This document shows positions 23,901-34,140 of a stretch of DNA of 64,000 nucleotides, one piece after another. This DNA is from Aedes albopictus (lineage: Eukaryota; Arthropoda; Insecta; Diptera; Culicidae). How positions within the stretch are numbered: position 1 is the first letter of the stretch; each line of letters begins with the position of its first letter. The translations under genes were made by a program, and so were the position numbers. The notes under the pieces are model-generated. The model ran no database searches and was not told the origin of the DNA. It saw nothing but the letters and a program-made list of their open reading frames with translations. The stretch covers positions 42,009,464 through 42,073,463 of the forward strand of contig NC_085138.1 of NCBI RefSeq assembly GCF_035046485.1. The letters run 5' to 3'.

Positions 23901-24381
23901 CAATGACAAAAATGAGATTGGGTACACAATTTAAAACATTTGCTTATGATTACGGTGTTTGTCCAAATACTATAAGCAAATATTTCTACAGAAGGCTGTA
24001 CATTATGGATGACTGTTTGAAATACGCTATTCAACCCTCAGTTAAACATATTTTACTGGAGCATACACCGAAAACATTCAAGAAAATATTTGGCCAAAAG
24101 AGAGTGTTCATAATCGACTGCTTTGAAGTCCGGTGCCAGGCATCTGGTAATTTGAAAGCCGCCAACTGCCATTTCAGTGGATATAAAAGAACCCACACGG
24201 TGAAATTCGCTATAGCCGGTCACCCGGACGGAACTATCGCTTTTGTATCCAAAGGATATGGAGGGCGGTGCTCAGATCGCTATATTACTGAAAACTGTGG
24301 ATTCTTGGAAATTTTGGAAATTGGCGATGTTGTACTTGCAGATAAAGGATTCGATATTCATGGTGTGTATTTTTTATACTC

Positions 24382-24429
<48 letters not shown>

Positions 24430-24808
24430 GTGTTGTGTTGTGTGTGTGTGATATGAAACAAAAAAAAAATGCTACTACAAAAAATTATCTGATCCATATT
24501 CAACTGTTTTTTTTTTTAATTTTACAGATTTGATACAAGCACGAGGAGCTTCTCTAAACATCCCTTCATTCCTTTCCACCAGTAGACAGCTGTCTCCGCG
24601 AGAAATTGAAACAAATAAGCAAATTACATCACTGCGTGTTCATATTGAACGTCAAATCCGCTTGGTGAGAGCGAAGTATAAAGAAGCTGGAGATTTTATC
24701 TCCGTTGATTCCATGACTCGGTTCCAAAATGGGCTGAATGCAGTAGATTTAATTGTAAGAGTTGCTTGTATTTTAGCTAATTTTAATAAGAGTATAATAC
24801 CAGGTTGA
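20977..24808 (+). CDS. THAP-domain DDE transposase, seven exons, intact
   Basis: Likely catalyses excision and integration of the surrounding transposon in the nucleus. Exons: 20977-20993, 21067-21272, 21334-21537, 21790-21918, 21979-22116, 23589-24362 and 24528-24808. All introns are GT-AG; the first junction is phase 2 and the other five are phase 1. Together they give 582 codons plus TGA. Residues 12-79 form a THAP DNA-binding domain: C12/C13, C17, W48, C68-x2-H71, then GKPA. Residues 262-285 look like a short coiled coil. Residues 326-375 fit an HTH_Tnp_4 helix-turn-helix. The DDE_Tnp_4-type catalytic core has D408 (IIDCFEV), D483 (LADKGFD) and E530 (RVHIERQIRL). Exons 4 and 5 encode similar acidic linkers (43 and 46 codons), suggesting exon duplication. 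The start was chosen because it splices in frame to the THAP domain. The exon model is my reading of splice sites; confidence in family is high. Confidence 0.88.
21614..21676 (+). other. Near-perfect 27-bp-stem hairpin in transposase intron 3
   Basis: The two halves pair over 27 bp with one mismatch around a 9-nt loop (GCATGATGT). The stem starts GGCTTCATGTTCTGATTGCC and closes ...CTTGAAGCC. It lies within the 252-nt third intron of the transposase gene, on the sense strand. It could be a tiny MITE or a pre-miRNA-like foldback; the sequence alone cannot decide. Confidence 0.6.
22117..23588 (+). other. Long intron 5 of the transposase gene
   Basis: 1,472 nt between donor GGTGAATT and acceptor TTAACAG. 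This is far longer than the 60-73-nt introns 1, 2 and 4, so it has probably received insertions. I recognise no specific element in it. A G/C-rich patch at about 23345-23465, with locally self-complementary GTGTACTGGGTACACG, stands out from the A/T-rich surroundings. Confidence 0.5.
24382..24450 (+). repeat. (GT)n microsatellite in transposase intron 6
   Basis: About 22 GT dinucleotides followed by imperfect GTTGT units, inside the 165-nt intron between exons 6 and 7. It falls just after the exon-6 donor and does not affect the reading frame. Confidence 0.9.
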
Positions 24809-24865
24809 CGGAAGTGTTTTAATATAACTTATCAAGCTAAATACATGAATAATTGAACCATAAGA

Positions 24866-27800
24866 CTAGTTTTTGTTTAAAACACGTGAAAAACAATTTC
24901 CGAGCAGCTCAGGAAGAATTATTCTTTCAAAATATAATTTTGCACCAGCAGTGCACTGATTCCATAACAATTCATCCCTAGGAACCCGGATGGCGATATA
25001 CTCCGTACTGGACCAAACAAGAAACACACCATAATCCGCTCCTGATGTGAAAATTTGAGTTTGCACTTGAAAATAGTAATCGTGGGTTTCAACCATTTCC
25101 AAGGCATGTGGTACGTCATTATGGCGTATGAAAGGACTATCAACTGTGGTAAGGTCTGCAATTCTTAGCTGGCGATTCAAGTGGCATTTGGTACTCAGCC
25201 TATAAGGACATTTAATCTCAATGGTACATTTCCCACAACATGAGCAATGAACGATGCTGTCGGGAGTAGCAGCTATATAGGGCTGATCATGGTATATGAG
25301 CATGCCACAATCAGTTTGAATAACCACGTCGGTATGATTTTTGAAGATTTCCTTTAGTTTGCGTTTGGCCTGCTCTTCATTTTGTTTTCCATACGATGTA
25401 GCGACGGAGGTGAACTGGGTGTCTTGAGGATAGCAAATTTTTCGGAGCAATGTTTGTTTCTCAGGAGGTGCATCAACTGAGGTTTTGAGGCACTGTTTCA
25501 TTACTGATGCTGTTATACGTCCAGTACGCACCCAATACCATAAGACGCAATCAGATTGCGCTCGTGTTCGTTCTTCAATCATTCGAATTTCTTCGTATGT
25601 AACTTGAATGTGGACTCCGGATGCCACTGCTCTAACCGCTTGTAATTCCATCTCTTCATACTCAGTTTTGAACAACTGCTGTAACAAAAGATTTTTGTTC
25701 AATAATACCGCGTCTGGAACTTCTTTGATTTTGCAGTCTGTGCAGGCTAACTGTCGACCGTCGCAGTAGTGCCGTATAATTGCAGCATCTGATCCTATTT
25801 GGTTCAGCGATCTCATAAACTTCTTGAAGTCATCCAGTGATTTTTGAGGAAATTTACTGTCAATAAATTTGGATGTCTTCAATCCATAGTCTATATCTTC
25901 TACTGGCTTGTGCAGGTCTTCTCTTATTTTCTTGACGCCAGGCCTCATCCAATATGCGGGCACGTCTGTTACAGTCACCTAGAATGGATTGTAATTTCCA
26001 AGCAGACATTAACTCTCAGACGACAGTGCTTGAAAAATCAATCTATACACTGCTCCACTCGCATAACAGTCCCATTTGTTAAAAAAAAGCTGTAAAAAAC
26101 TATAATTGAGAAAACGGCATATGCAGTTTGAAAAACTCGTTTCCATTTTAAAATATGCAAAATCGCCGTAACTTGAAAAATATTTCGATCATTTTGTAAC
26201 TTTCACAAATTGCTTTGCATCTCAATACACATCTGTGAAAAATATTACGTTTACTACAAAATTGTTTAATTTCGTGTAACTAATAGTTATTTATGCAACG
26301 AGTTTCATACAAAATTTTATGCAGTGATTTTTCATTATACAACTCATTTGAGTTGCATAATGTTCATAATGAACATTATGCAACTATTTTCTATTATACA
26401 ACTCATTTCAGTTGTATAATGAATTAGTTCGGAAAAATTGGTCATTATGATACCAATATGAGTTATATAAAACAGAAATTGTGATACTGAATTGCATGAA
26501 ATCTATTACTCGACTGTTAAGCGGATACTTTCAATTTGCGACGCTTATGATTTGGTATTTTTTCACACATTGACATAAACATCCGCAATTTTTATTATGG
26601 TTTAAAAAAATGGATTTGGGTGCTATTAATGGATCCTCTCAGCTACCAAAATTTACTTTTGGCATTTATATTTTGTTTTTTTTTTTTAGTAGGAGGTCCA
26701 CTATAGGTACAGGGTTTATAATAGGGGCCGGCACCCTGCATTGAAAAGGATGACTATTCATAACGTTCACTCAAAAAGGATAAAAAAAAAACAATGGAAA
26801 TGATATGCGTGTGGAAGCAGTAAAAATAAATATGGATTATCGTCTTACTGTCTGACTCGGAAACTATAGAACCAATTGCCGTAAACATTTGATGAGTTTT
26901 TGGGCTTGCTTTTGGGGCCGGAAACGGTTCCTATGGTGGTTTAAGGACAAACGTCTTGAAATCCCGCTTCAACAGTGCATCAGAACTTTAAGACACACAA
27001 ATCTCAAGAACCAAGCTTCAAACAACAGTGCATTTTATTATTCAGTTCTTGCTCACTTGTAATCAGCTTAAATAAGAAGCTCAGGTGCGCTGATTTTGTT
27101 TACGAAGAGATTTATGCTTTCAAAATCGGGAGTAGGTGCCAAAGTCGGCCATTGTGGCGACCATTTTGGGATTCTAACAAGTCTGTCCTTAAAACCTCTC
27201 CCCTTTAGAAAAGAGGAATTCCATTCCCCAGAAAACCATTTCCCAGAAAAAAGCTATGTAATGGTTTTCAAGGGGAATGGTTTTAAGGAGAATGATATAG
27301 AATCGTTCAACAGGATCGCAACAAAATCTGTGCGATGCTGCAATAGGCTAAACAACTATCAAATTTGAAACGACAATACAATGTTTGCCGTGTCAGCTAG
27401 TAATTGATCAAAACTTAAGAACCAAGAATCTACACTAATTTGATTACCTTTTGAATGTGGTTCATATGATGAAGATTTGCCAGTCCATATAACACCGTGC
27501 TTACGTGTGAGCATGTTTCACTTAGTCCAATCACGCACGTACAGTGTGCTGATACGATCGTTCCATTCTCATGGATTATAATCCAGGGGTTCAGAAGAGC
27601 TTTATCCATTTTCATGGAATGTGCTACCTAAATTTCGTTTTAAGTTATATTATTTAATAGTTCAAATATAAGCTTAAAGAACCTACCTTCCCCTTCACCA
27701 CATAATGTTCCTTCAACTTCCGCCCTGTAACATCATTCAAATAACCATCCATAAATTTCTTATAAGCTTCCAGACTTCGGGTATTAGAGAAATGGTTCCC

Positions 27801-28019
27801 GGTGAACGGAGAACGATGTTGTGATAAATAATTAACCACATGACCGGTCGATACATTATCTGGGATTTCGGTGCGGTTGACGCGGAGAGAATACGGATCA
27901 ACATAACCGATTTTGGCAATTTTCTCTATATACCGATCACGAACATTCGAATCGAGAGAAATTGCATAAGCTGATATTAAACCTCGGTTTTGGAGCTCGT
28001 TTATTGAAGGAACGGACAT
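24866..28019 (-). CDS. SWIM zinc-finger / YqaJ-type nuclease protein, three exons
   Basis: Second gene of the transposon, convergent with the transposase and 57 bp from its stop codon. Exons on the minus strand: 28019-27687 (111 codons), 27627-27448 (60 codons) and 25978-24866 (370 codons plus stop). All junctions fall between codons with GT-AG introns, giving 541 aa. Residues 140-152 carry a SWIM zinc finger (C140-x-C142-x7-C150-x-H152). The C-terminal part resembles YqaJ/lambda-exonuclease-type recombinases: RTGRITAS near 322-329, E372 in YGKQNE, D411 in TPDS, and E425-x-K427 in EIKCPY. These match the usual catalytic pattern. Such proteins accompany ISL2EU transposases; a role in processing DNA ends during transposition is plausible but inferred. 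Intron 2 (1,469 nt) holds younger repeats. The reading frame is intact. Confidence 0.85.
26280..26490 (-). repeat. A/T-rich palindromic repeat in nuclease intron 2
   Basis: Reverse-orientation relative of the repeat at 4121-4676. It shares the palindrome around CAACTCATTTGAGTTGCAT, the phrase GTCATTATGATACC and the ATACAAAATTTTATGC motif. It lies entirely inside intron 2 of the SWIM/YqaJ gene. Confidence 0.65.
26936..27200 (+). repeat. Dispersed repeat, copy A (nuclease intron 2)
   Basis: Closely similar, in the same orientation, to 48245-48510 inside the first copia element. Shared stretches include AACAGTGCATTTTATTATTC, GGCCATTTTGGGATTCTAAC and GGACAAACGTC. No coding potential or termini were identified, so the family is unknown. 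Confidence 0.7.
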
Positions 28020-28087
28020 TGTATTATCAAATTATGAAGATACTATCTATAATAAGCACGAATTTCATTCAAATCAAATTCAAAACC

Positions 28088-28278
28088 AAAATGAAAAACC
28101 ACGATCAGCACGATTTCACATTCAGATCAAATTCAAATTTGAATATGAAAACAATCAGCTGTCAGACAATTTGAATCTCGCCAGACAAATATCCCGCCCT
28201 AGTTGCCCGCGCAGTACTGTCAAAATGACCTGAGAATTGTCAATCATTTTGAGGTTAGGTTTTTTGGTGTAATAAAGA
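28088..28278 (-). repeat. Right TIR of the ISL2EU-like transposon
   Basis: Reverse complement of 20775-20966 with a few small differences (for example TGTCTGACAGCTGATTG against TGTCTTTGACAGATGTTTG). It ends GGTGTAATAAAGA, followed by the AT target duplication. The start codon of the nuclease gene lies 68 bp inside it, so this TIR is the likely promoter region of that gene. Confidence 0.85.
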
Positions 28279-28895
28279 ATTGCGCGCAATTTGCCTTTCA
28301 CTGTTGGCTCTGTCAAACGATGACCGCCGCCGCGACGCTGGACTTCGTTGCCATGCGCACGACGACCAACAGCAAGCAAACGTGTAGGGTTGCCAGACAG
28401 TATTGCAATAAAAACATTGATTTATTTCACAAAATTTTGAATTCAAGATTGTGACAAAACTATGAAAGATACAATGTTGCACCAAAGGACAGTTTGGTAG
28501 CGTATCAAAAAATGAATGTTTTGTAGAAGAACATTTCTCACATTTATCACGTTTTTCACGAGTAAACTATCAAAAAACGTGAAAAGGGGGTACATTTTTA
28601 GGCACTTTTTACATAAAAGTCAAAATTTCTGCACTGAAATGACTTTTTATCAATTACCTGTCCAAAGAGCATTAAAAGACAAAGCTTTAGGCTTTCTATC
28701 CATGCGCTAAGATTGATTATACGGTTCATAGTTTCTGAGTTAGAGATGTTTAAAGATGGGGTAGATTAATAACACTAATTTTTGAATAACTCACTTAGCA
28801 GTGATTTCCGACCCTACCTGTAGAACAATTTTTTGCTGCAAATATGGTCTACTTTCACCTCCTTTCGGGTGTAACACGAATTACCAGTCACCCTG
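28279..28895 (-). repeat. Right outer arm of the giant foldback, terminal piece
   Basis: Perfect or nearly perfect reverse complement of 12950-13564. A 64-codon frame on the plus strand here (28516-28710) is identical to the minus-strand frame at 13135-13329. The arm ends CCAGTCACCCTG followed by TATA. Confidence 0.85.
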
Positions 28896-29191
28896 TATAT
28901 AAAAATGAGTTTGAAGTTCCTTTGAGGCAACAAAACTCAATAACGGATGAAGCGATCAGCATGACTCTTGCACGGTTCGGTTCGTATTCATGGTGGCTGT
29001 GTTTATATGTATAAAAAGTTACGAAAATCAACTCCAAAAGTTAGAAAATTGATAAAGTACTGATTTTTATGAACTGGGAAGAAAATCAACATGATCGAAA
29101 TCAAACCAATCTAGAGTGCGGTGCTTAAATTAGCTCAAAAGCTGTCAAACCACTACAAGATTGGCAAGACAGAGTTTGCCGGGACAGCTAG
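28896..29191 (+). mobile_element. Helitron-like 3' end
   Basis: The sequence ends GGCAAGACAGAGTTTGCC, a short hairpin, followed by GGGACAGCTAG and a host T. That is the Helitron-type CTRR end with its subterminal hairpin, and it closely matches the better-defined copy at 40127-40382. The left part begins TATATAAAAATGAG, like that copy's start, but abuts the giant foldback. The true TC terminus is not seen. Confidence 0.55.
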
Positions 29192-31289
29192 TAATACAAT
29201 AAAAACATGTTGAATAATGTTTTACTGAAGTTTTGATACATCACATACAGATTCTTTTCTATTTATAGATCCAATTGAACAAAGGTTACCTAAAAAGTTT
29301 CTTAAACGTTTCTTCAATGTGATTGTATCAATAAATTTGCAAAAGTGAACTAACTTCTTTTTTTTTCGTTTGTTTGCAACCTGAAATGACTCTATCTTCC
29401 TACAACACCATATTTCAATCACTTTTTTATGAAACACCCAACATTGACAATATACGAAGTCAAGACCTATAAATTCGTAGTCGTCTGCATCCGCACTGCT
29501 CCAATCAGGATCACATGAGGCACATGTTTTATATGCTTAAGGCGAAACTGGAGGCATTTCCTCACTTTTTGTTTTTTTTTTTTATTTTTTATTAAATAAC
29601 GAAGCAATATTTTCGGCTGTCATACACAGTCAGAGGAAGGATCATGGTATCTCTTGATTTTTTTTTTCAGGTGGAAACCTTTTTTCAGTTTTAAGGAAAT
29701 CATTTTTGAATAAAAATTCAAAAATATATGTTTTTTTTTAAATTGGTAAAAGTTTCACACCTGAAAAAAAATCCAGAAGATAGCTCATCCCTTCCTCTTA
29801 CTGTGTTCCTTCCTTTAAGTCGAATACGCTATCGTATATGCGTTGCTTAAACGTTGCTTAAGTGTGTCTATTCGACTAATCGTCTACAGGTTGATCAATA
29901 CCTGTATAATCGTAACCGCAACGTTTATTTAGGTTGGAACTCTTCAGTGAGCTTTGTTTATCATCAACTTTGGTGGAGATAAATTATAGTTGAATAATTA
30001 CATCTGTGGTGCTGCACTGTGAAATAGACAACTCTTGAGAACATTATGCCAACTCGTATGACTAAGTAAATGTCTCGGGTTGTTTTTTTAATTGCTCCCG
30101 CTTTATATCGGAATATGTGTTGAGTGTTACGACAGTGTATTCTTGGTGGAAAAAGAATATTCAAACTGTTTTAAACCGTTCCGCGAAGTGATCCGGTGGA
30201 AAAACTAATTGATAGTGCCAACATCGGTGCCAACTAAAACAGCCGCTGAAGCTGCTGCTGCTTTTGGTGTTAAAGTCGACAGTCTCGCTTCTGGTGGAGA
30301 AAAGGTGAGCCAGAATATTGTTCAGTATAATTCAGAAAGTGTTTAAAGCTGATGCTGCTGGACGTTTATTTGAAGTGCAAATCTGTGCTGCCGTGGATGC
30401 ACATGTTAGGCTACTAATCATCTATCATGTTTACAAAAGTGAACATGATGAACAGCAGCAACTAAGTGACGCTTTTACACTACTGTTCAACGATGTTGTT
30501 TAAAAGTTTAACATTATTCCAAAGAACGCTAATTTCATTATACTGTTCAACGATATTAGGGCAGCTGAATATGGTAACTAAGCAAGTGTTATTACACTTT
30601 GTTTAAGCTACTTGTTCCATTGTGTATCATAAGTGGAATAACGGCATCTTACGTGGTGGGAGCAGCTAGTGTTCAATCATTATTACAACACTATTAAGCG
30701 ATTGATGGAGAGTTTTAAACAACTTTTTTTAAACTACTGTTCGATTAGTTGTTCAATTGGGAGAAATATGTTGAACAAAAGTGCTGTTTTCGCTGTATGC
30801 AAAATTTATTCAAAACTTTGTTTAACACATACACTTGTTCAACTGCCGGCGCTCTTGTAGAGCTCCTGATAAACAGACACGTTTATTATTGACTCCTAAT
30901 TGTTTCTTGGTGGAGTACTGTTGAGCACCAGTCCAAGAATTTTGATTTGCATTATTTTGGTATCTTTATAAAAATGGTGCTTCTATTTTGCTTCGTTCTT
31001 GAGTAAGACAATATGTGTATCGAACGCTTGCTCATTGTTCACAAAATTGGACATAACTCAGAAACGTGATATAATGCATCCCTAAAATTTCAGAGACTTA
31101 AGCTTGTATTTTGTTTTAAATTGCACGTTTGGGTAAGGTCTTTTCGGCTTCCCTTTATTTTTATTATAATTATTTTTTATGTATTGTCAAAAGCTTCGTG
31201 TAAAACTATTTGTTGCAATTTCTCATCGTAATAGGCTGTTTTACCTCACTCAAATCTCACAGGAGAAGGCCTACTGTCCCACACCAAAT
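29192..31289. other. Unrecognised non-coding DNA
   Basis: No gene, RNA or element termini are recognised over 2.1 kb. Several poly-T/A runs occur (near 29570, 29660, 29730). The motif ACTGTTCAACGAT occurs twice, near 30480 and 30541. The short open frames lack recognisable motifs. Confidence 0.35.
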
Positions 31290-31358
31290 TAACAGTGCTG
31301 TAATGGTTCATTACAGCACTGATTTGCGTTGCGTAATGAACCATTACAGCACTGTTTT
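31290..31358. repeat. Paired palindromes (CAGTGCTGTAATG)
   Basis: CAGTGCTGTAATGGTTCATT and its complement occur so that the segment folds two ways: CAGTGCTGTAATG...CATTACAGCACTG, then AATGAACCATTACAGCACTG. The style resembles the TTGCATAATG palindromes at 4121-4676, but the sequence is different. Confidence 0.55.
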
Positions 31359-31699
31359 GTTGAAGCTTTCTGGATGGAGTTTTGAAAAATAGTAACAACT
31401 GCACAGTATAACCTATTATGGTCAGATTGTCTTAAACATTGGCTATGAACATCAGTGTGCAGTTTGATGAAAAAGTTTTGTTGAAAACTATCCTCAAGGG
31501 TAATTTATGAAATTGCAAAAAACGTTGTACGCAACTCGGTGCAGAGCTCGATTTTCCCAGCACTCGTCGTAATTATCCAACTCGATTTTTTGGGCACATA
31601 TCCAAGCATCCCAGCACCCTGCATTTTTGCATATTCGCTAAACAGTTGAACCCTTTTTTAGAAAATGAGATGCGACTACCTAAATAGAATTTTTAATTA

Positions 31700-32039
31700 C
31701 AGTAAGGACCCGGTTTTGTCAGCCCTATTTCGCGACAAACTTTTTGCTCTCTTTATCTTACAGCCAAATTTTAATGAAATTATTTATGTTTATGATCAAC
31801 CTACACCTGAGATGTAGAACATACAGGGACAAAAAGTCTTTAAGGACAAGGTATTTGTAGTACATAGCTCAAAATTTCTAGAGCACCGTTTTTTAGAACC
31901 GTTGAACCGATTTGGATGAAAATGCATCACGCTAATTGCTCAGTGGTTGTCCAAATACCTTGTCCTTAAACTGTTTAAGTTTTTGCAGAGAGCGAAACAT
32001 GTGTTCCGAAAAGGGGCTGACAAAATCGGGCCACTTATG
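31700..32039. mobile_element. MITE, 340 bp, TA target duplication
   Basis: Left end CAGTAAGGACCCGGTTTTGT; reverse complement of the right end CATAAGTGGCCCGATTTTGT; both continue CAGCCC. TA flanks both ends. A second inner inverted repeat, AAGGACAAGGTATTTG and its complement (about 31845 and 31952), gives a nested cruciform. No coding capacity. Confidence 0.7.
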
Positions 32040-32041
32040 TA

Positions 32042-32533
32042 AATGGATTCAGAAGCGTTTCAGGGAATATCAGGGTGCTTGAGGAGGCTGCAAGAGATTT
32101 TCGTTGGCATTTCAGGAATTTTCAGAGGATTTTCAGTGGGTTGCAGAGGCGTTTTCAAGGGTTTCGAAAAGTCTCAGCTACAGGGGGTTCGTGGGTATTT
32201 CATGGGAATTTCAGACGCAATGCAGAAGGTGCAGGAGTTTTGGAGGGTTTTTAGAAGCATTTCAGGAAGCTCTAAAGAACTTACATCGAGTTTCGGAGGC
32301 GTTACAGGGGCGTTTGAGGAGAGTTTGTGATACGTTACAGAAGGTTCAAGGAGGTTTCATAAGGTTGCATGAGATTTTCGGATTAATTTCAAGAAGTTGC
32401 AGAGGTTTTTCAGCGTGTTTCGTTGCATTTTCGGGGGGTTCGGAGGATTTCAGGTGCGTTACAAGGGGTTAAAGGGGCTTGCAAAAGGGGTTTTAGGAAG
32501 TTTCAGAGGATTTCAGCGTTTTTCAAAGGCGTT
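32042..32533 (+). repeat. GTTTCAGAGG-type degenerate repeat
   Basis: Irregular units such as TTTCAGAGG, TTTCAGGGA, GTTACAGGGG and GTTGCAGAGG. Two overlapping open frames (95 and 122 codons) exist only because of the composition. The same family recurs at 60180-60660 and, on the other strand, at 44515-44800 and 49330-49575. Confidence 0.65.
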
Positions 32534-32706
32534 CCCAAGTAACACCTTTGTCACAGAAGAGTCATGACGGCGCAGGTTTTTGTTGTGCAGATGTCATTGT
32601 GACTTACTTCTAACAAACAAATACTTACTTGTCACAGTCACAGTCACTTCTGCGCAACAAAAACATGCACCGCCGTGACTCTTCTGTGTCAAGTGTGTTA
32701 CTTGGG
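32534..32706. mobile_element. Foldback MITE, 173 bp
   Basis: Terminal CCCAAGTAACAC pairs with GTGTTACTTGGG. The complementarity continues through CACAGAAGAGTCATGACGGC and its partner, and GCAGGTTTTTGTTG and its partner, so most of the element folds into one hairpin. It has no coding capacity; the target duplication is unclear. Confidence 0.65.
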
Positions 32707-33175
32707 TTACGTGGGTCCAGGACGATATTTTTTCAAGTTCTGTGAGTCTTCAAGCAATTTTCCTTTAAAAAGTAAAATACCTCTTAACACTTAAACTACC
32801 GAGGGGGTAAAAACTCCCGCGAACTACCAAGGGTCCAAAAAAAGTCGGAAGTCCAACTTTGACAAGGCATTTCTCGGCCGTTTTCCAACCGATTTCAAAA
32901 CTTTTTTTTGCGATGGAACCGGACAGGTTTCAAGATCATCGTCCATTTAAAAAAATATAAAATAGATGCGTCTACCCAAAGTTATTAAGCAAAAGGCACT
33001 TCCTAGTTTTTTTGAGAGCGCATTTTTAGCGCACATTGATCAATAAAATATAATTTAAAGCGATGACATATGGTTTTTTCGACTCTTAATCATGCGTACA
33101 GCTGGAGTGAACATGTTTATGCAAAATTAGTGATTTTTCAGTACACTGATATTTTACCTTCCTCAAAAAACTGCT

Positions 33176-34140
33176 AAAATACCCTATTTTTCACATAAAA
33201 TAAGCAATAAATCAAAATTCAAAGCGATGACATATAGTTTTTTTGGTCTTAAATTGTTCGTAGAATTGTACTCGACATTTTTGATGGACAATGAAAATGT
33301 TCTAATTACATTCTTATTTTGTTTTACCCGGAAAACTACGAAAATTCCATACTTTTTACACAAAGTAGTCAACAAAACTAAATTTAAAACGATAACATGT
33401 AGTTTTTTAGCTTTGAAATGTTCGTAGCAGTTTGGCGGACATACTTGAAGAATAATAGTGATGTTTTCATTACACTCAAATTTTGATTCACTCAAAAATC
33501 AACGAAAGTACCACATTTTTCACGCAAAGTGGTTAACAAAAATAATGGCTTACATTGCAAAGTAGTTTTTTACCTTTAAATTATTCGTGAAAGCGTACTG
33601 GGTGTTCTTGATGAGTAATAGTGACGTTTTCATGACACACTTAATTTATTTTACTCGAAAAGCTACAAAAATATTATAATTTTTTATACAAAACAGTCAA
33701 TAAAACAAAATTTAAAGCCATAACATGTAGTTGTGTGGTCTTAAATTTTCCGTTACAATGTACTGAACCTGTTTTTGATAAAATGTTGATGTTTACATTA
33801 CACTAATATTTTGTTTTATAAAAAAATGTACAAAAATACCACAAAAAAGCGAATAAGCTAAAATTTAATGCAATGATATGTAGTTTTTCAACTTTGAATA
33901 TATCGTAGTAGTTTAGTGGATTCATTCGAACAACCTTAGTGATGGTTTTTTACACTCATATTTTATACCACTCAAAATACTATGAAAATACCACATTTTG
34001 CACACAAAGTAGTCAGCAAATGAAAATTAAAGTCAATGCATTATAGTTTTATTTTGACATGAAATTATTTGTAAAAAAGTACTAGACTTGTTTGATAAAC
34101 AATAGTGATCTTTCAATTACACTCGTTGTTTTCGAAATTT
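33176..34140 (-). repeat. ~160-bp tandem units in the left arm
   Basis: A motif like AAAATACCACATTTTTCACACAAAGT recurs in diverged form near 33176, 33340, 33504, 33665, 33829 and 33983, a period of about 154-164 bp. Each unit also has a TAGTTTTT...AAATT(G/A)TTCGTA phrase and a GTTTTCATTACACTCA phrase. The units mirror those at 36470-37640. Confidence 0.65.

Larger units (their letters stand above)
20775..28278. mobile_element. ISL2EU-like DNA transposon, 7.5 kb, two intact genes
   Basis: Bounded by inverted repeats of about 190 bp starting TCTTTATTACACC and flanked by AT at 20773-20774 and 28279-28280. It carries a THAP/DDE transposase gene on the plus strand and a SWIM/YqaJ nuclease gene on the minus strand, facing each other. 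The pairing of a DDE_Tnp_4-type transposase with a YqaJ-domain protein and a 2-bp duplication is what I know for the ISL2EU (IS4EU) group; that family name is an inference. Neither reading frame shows a stop or frameshift, so the element is potentially autonomous or recently was. Introns carry younger repeats (intron 5 of the transposase; intron 2 of the nuclease). Confidence 0.8.
12950..28895. mobile_element. Giant foldback element with a nested transposon
   Basis: The ends are perfect inverted repeats beginning CAGGGTGACTGGTAATTCG, with TA (or TATA) immediately outside on both sides. The outer arms, 12950 to about 15970 and about 18370 to 28895, are nearly identical once the transposon at 20775-28278 is set aside. 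That leaves about 3.02 kb of arm on each side. The inner arms (about 15970-16770 and 17440-18370) are still inverted but clearly diverged. Without the transposon and its duplicated AT the element is about 8.4 kb. I find no gene of its own in the arms; identical open frames on the two sides simply mirror each other. Confidence 0.85.

Noticed and set aside
27370..27401. Third Helitron 3' end (TTTGCCGTGTCAGCTAG then T) in nuclease intron 2
   Set aside because: The CTAG end is similar, but the hairpin is poor and no TC start was found upstream. Too weak to call.
12950..28895. Palindrome purely as an assembly artefact
   Set aside because: The arms differ by a transposon insertion with target duplication, a homopolymer length and a diverged core, which a duplicated contig end would not show. 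Long reads would still be needed to exclude it fully.
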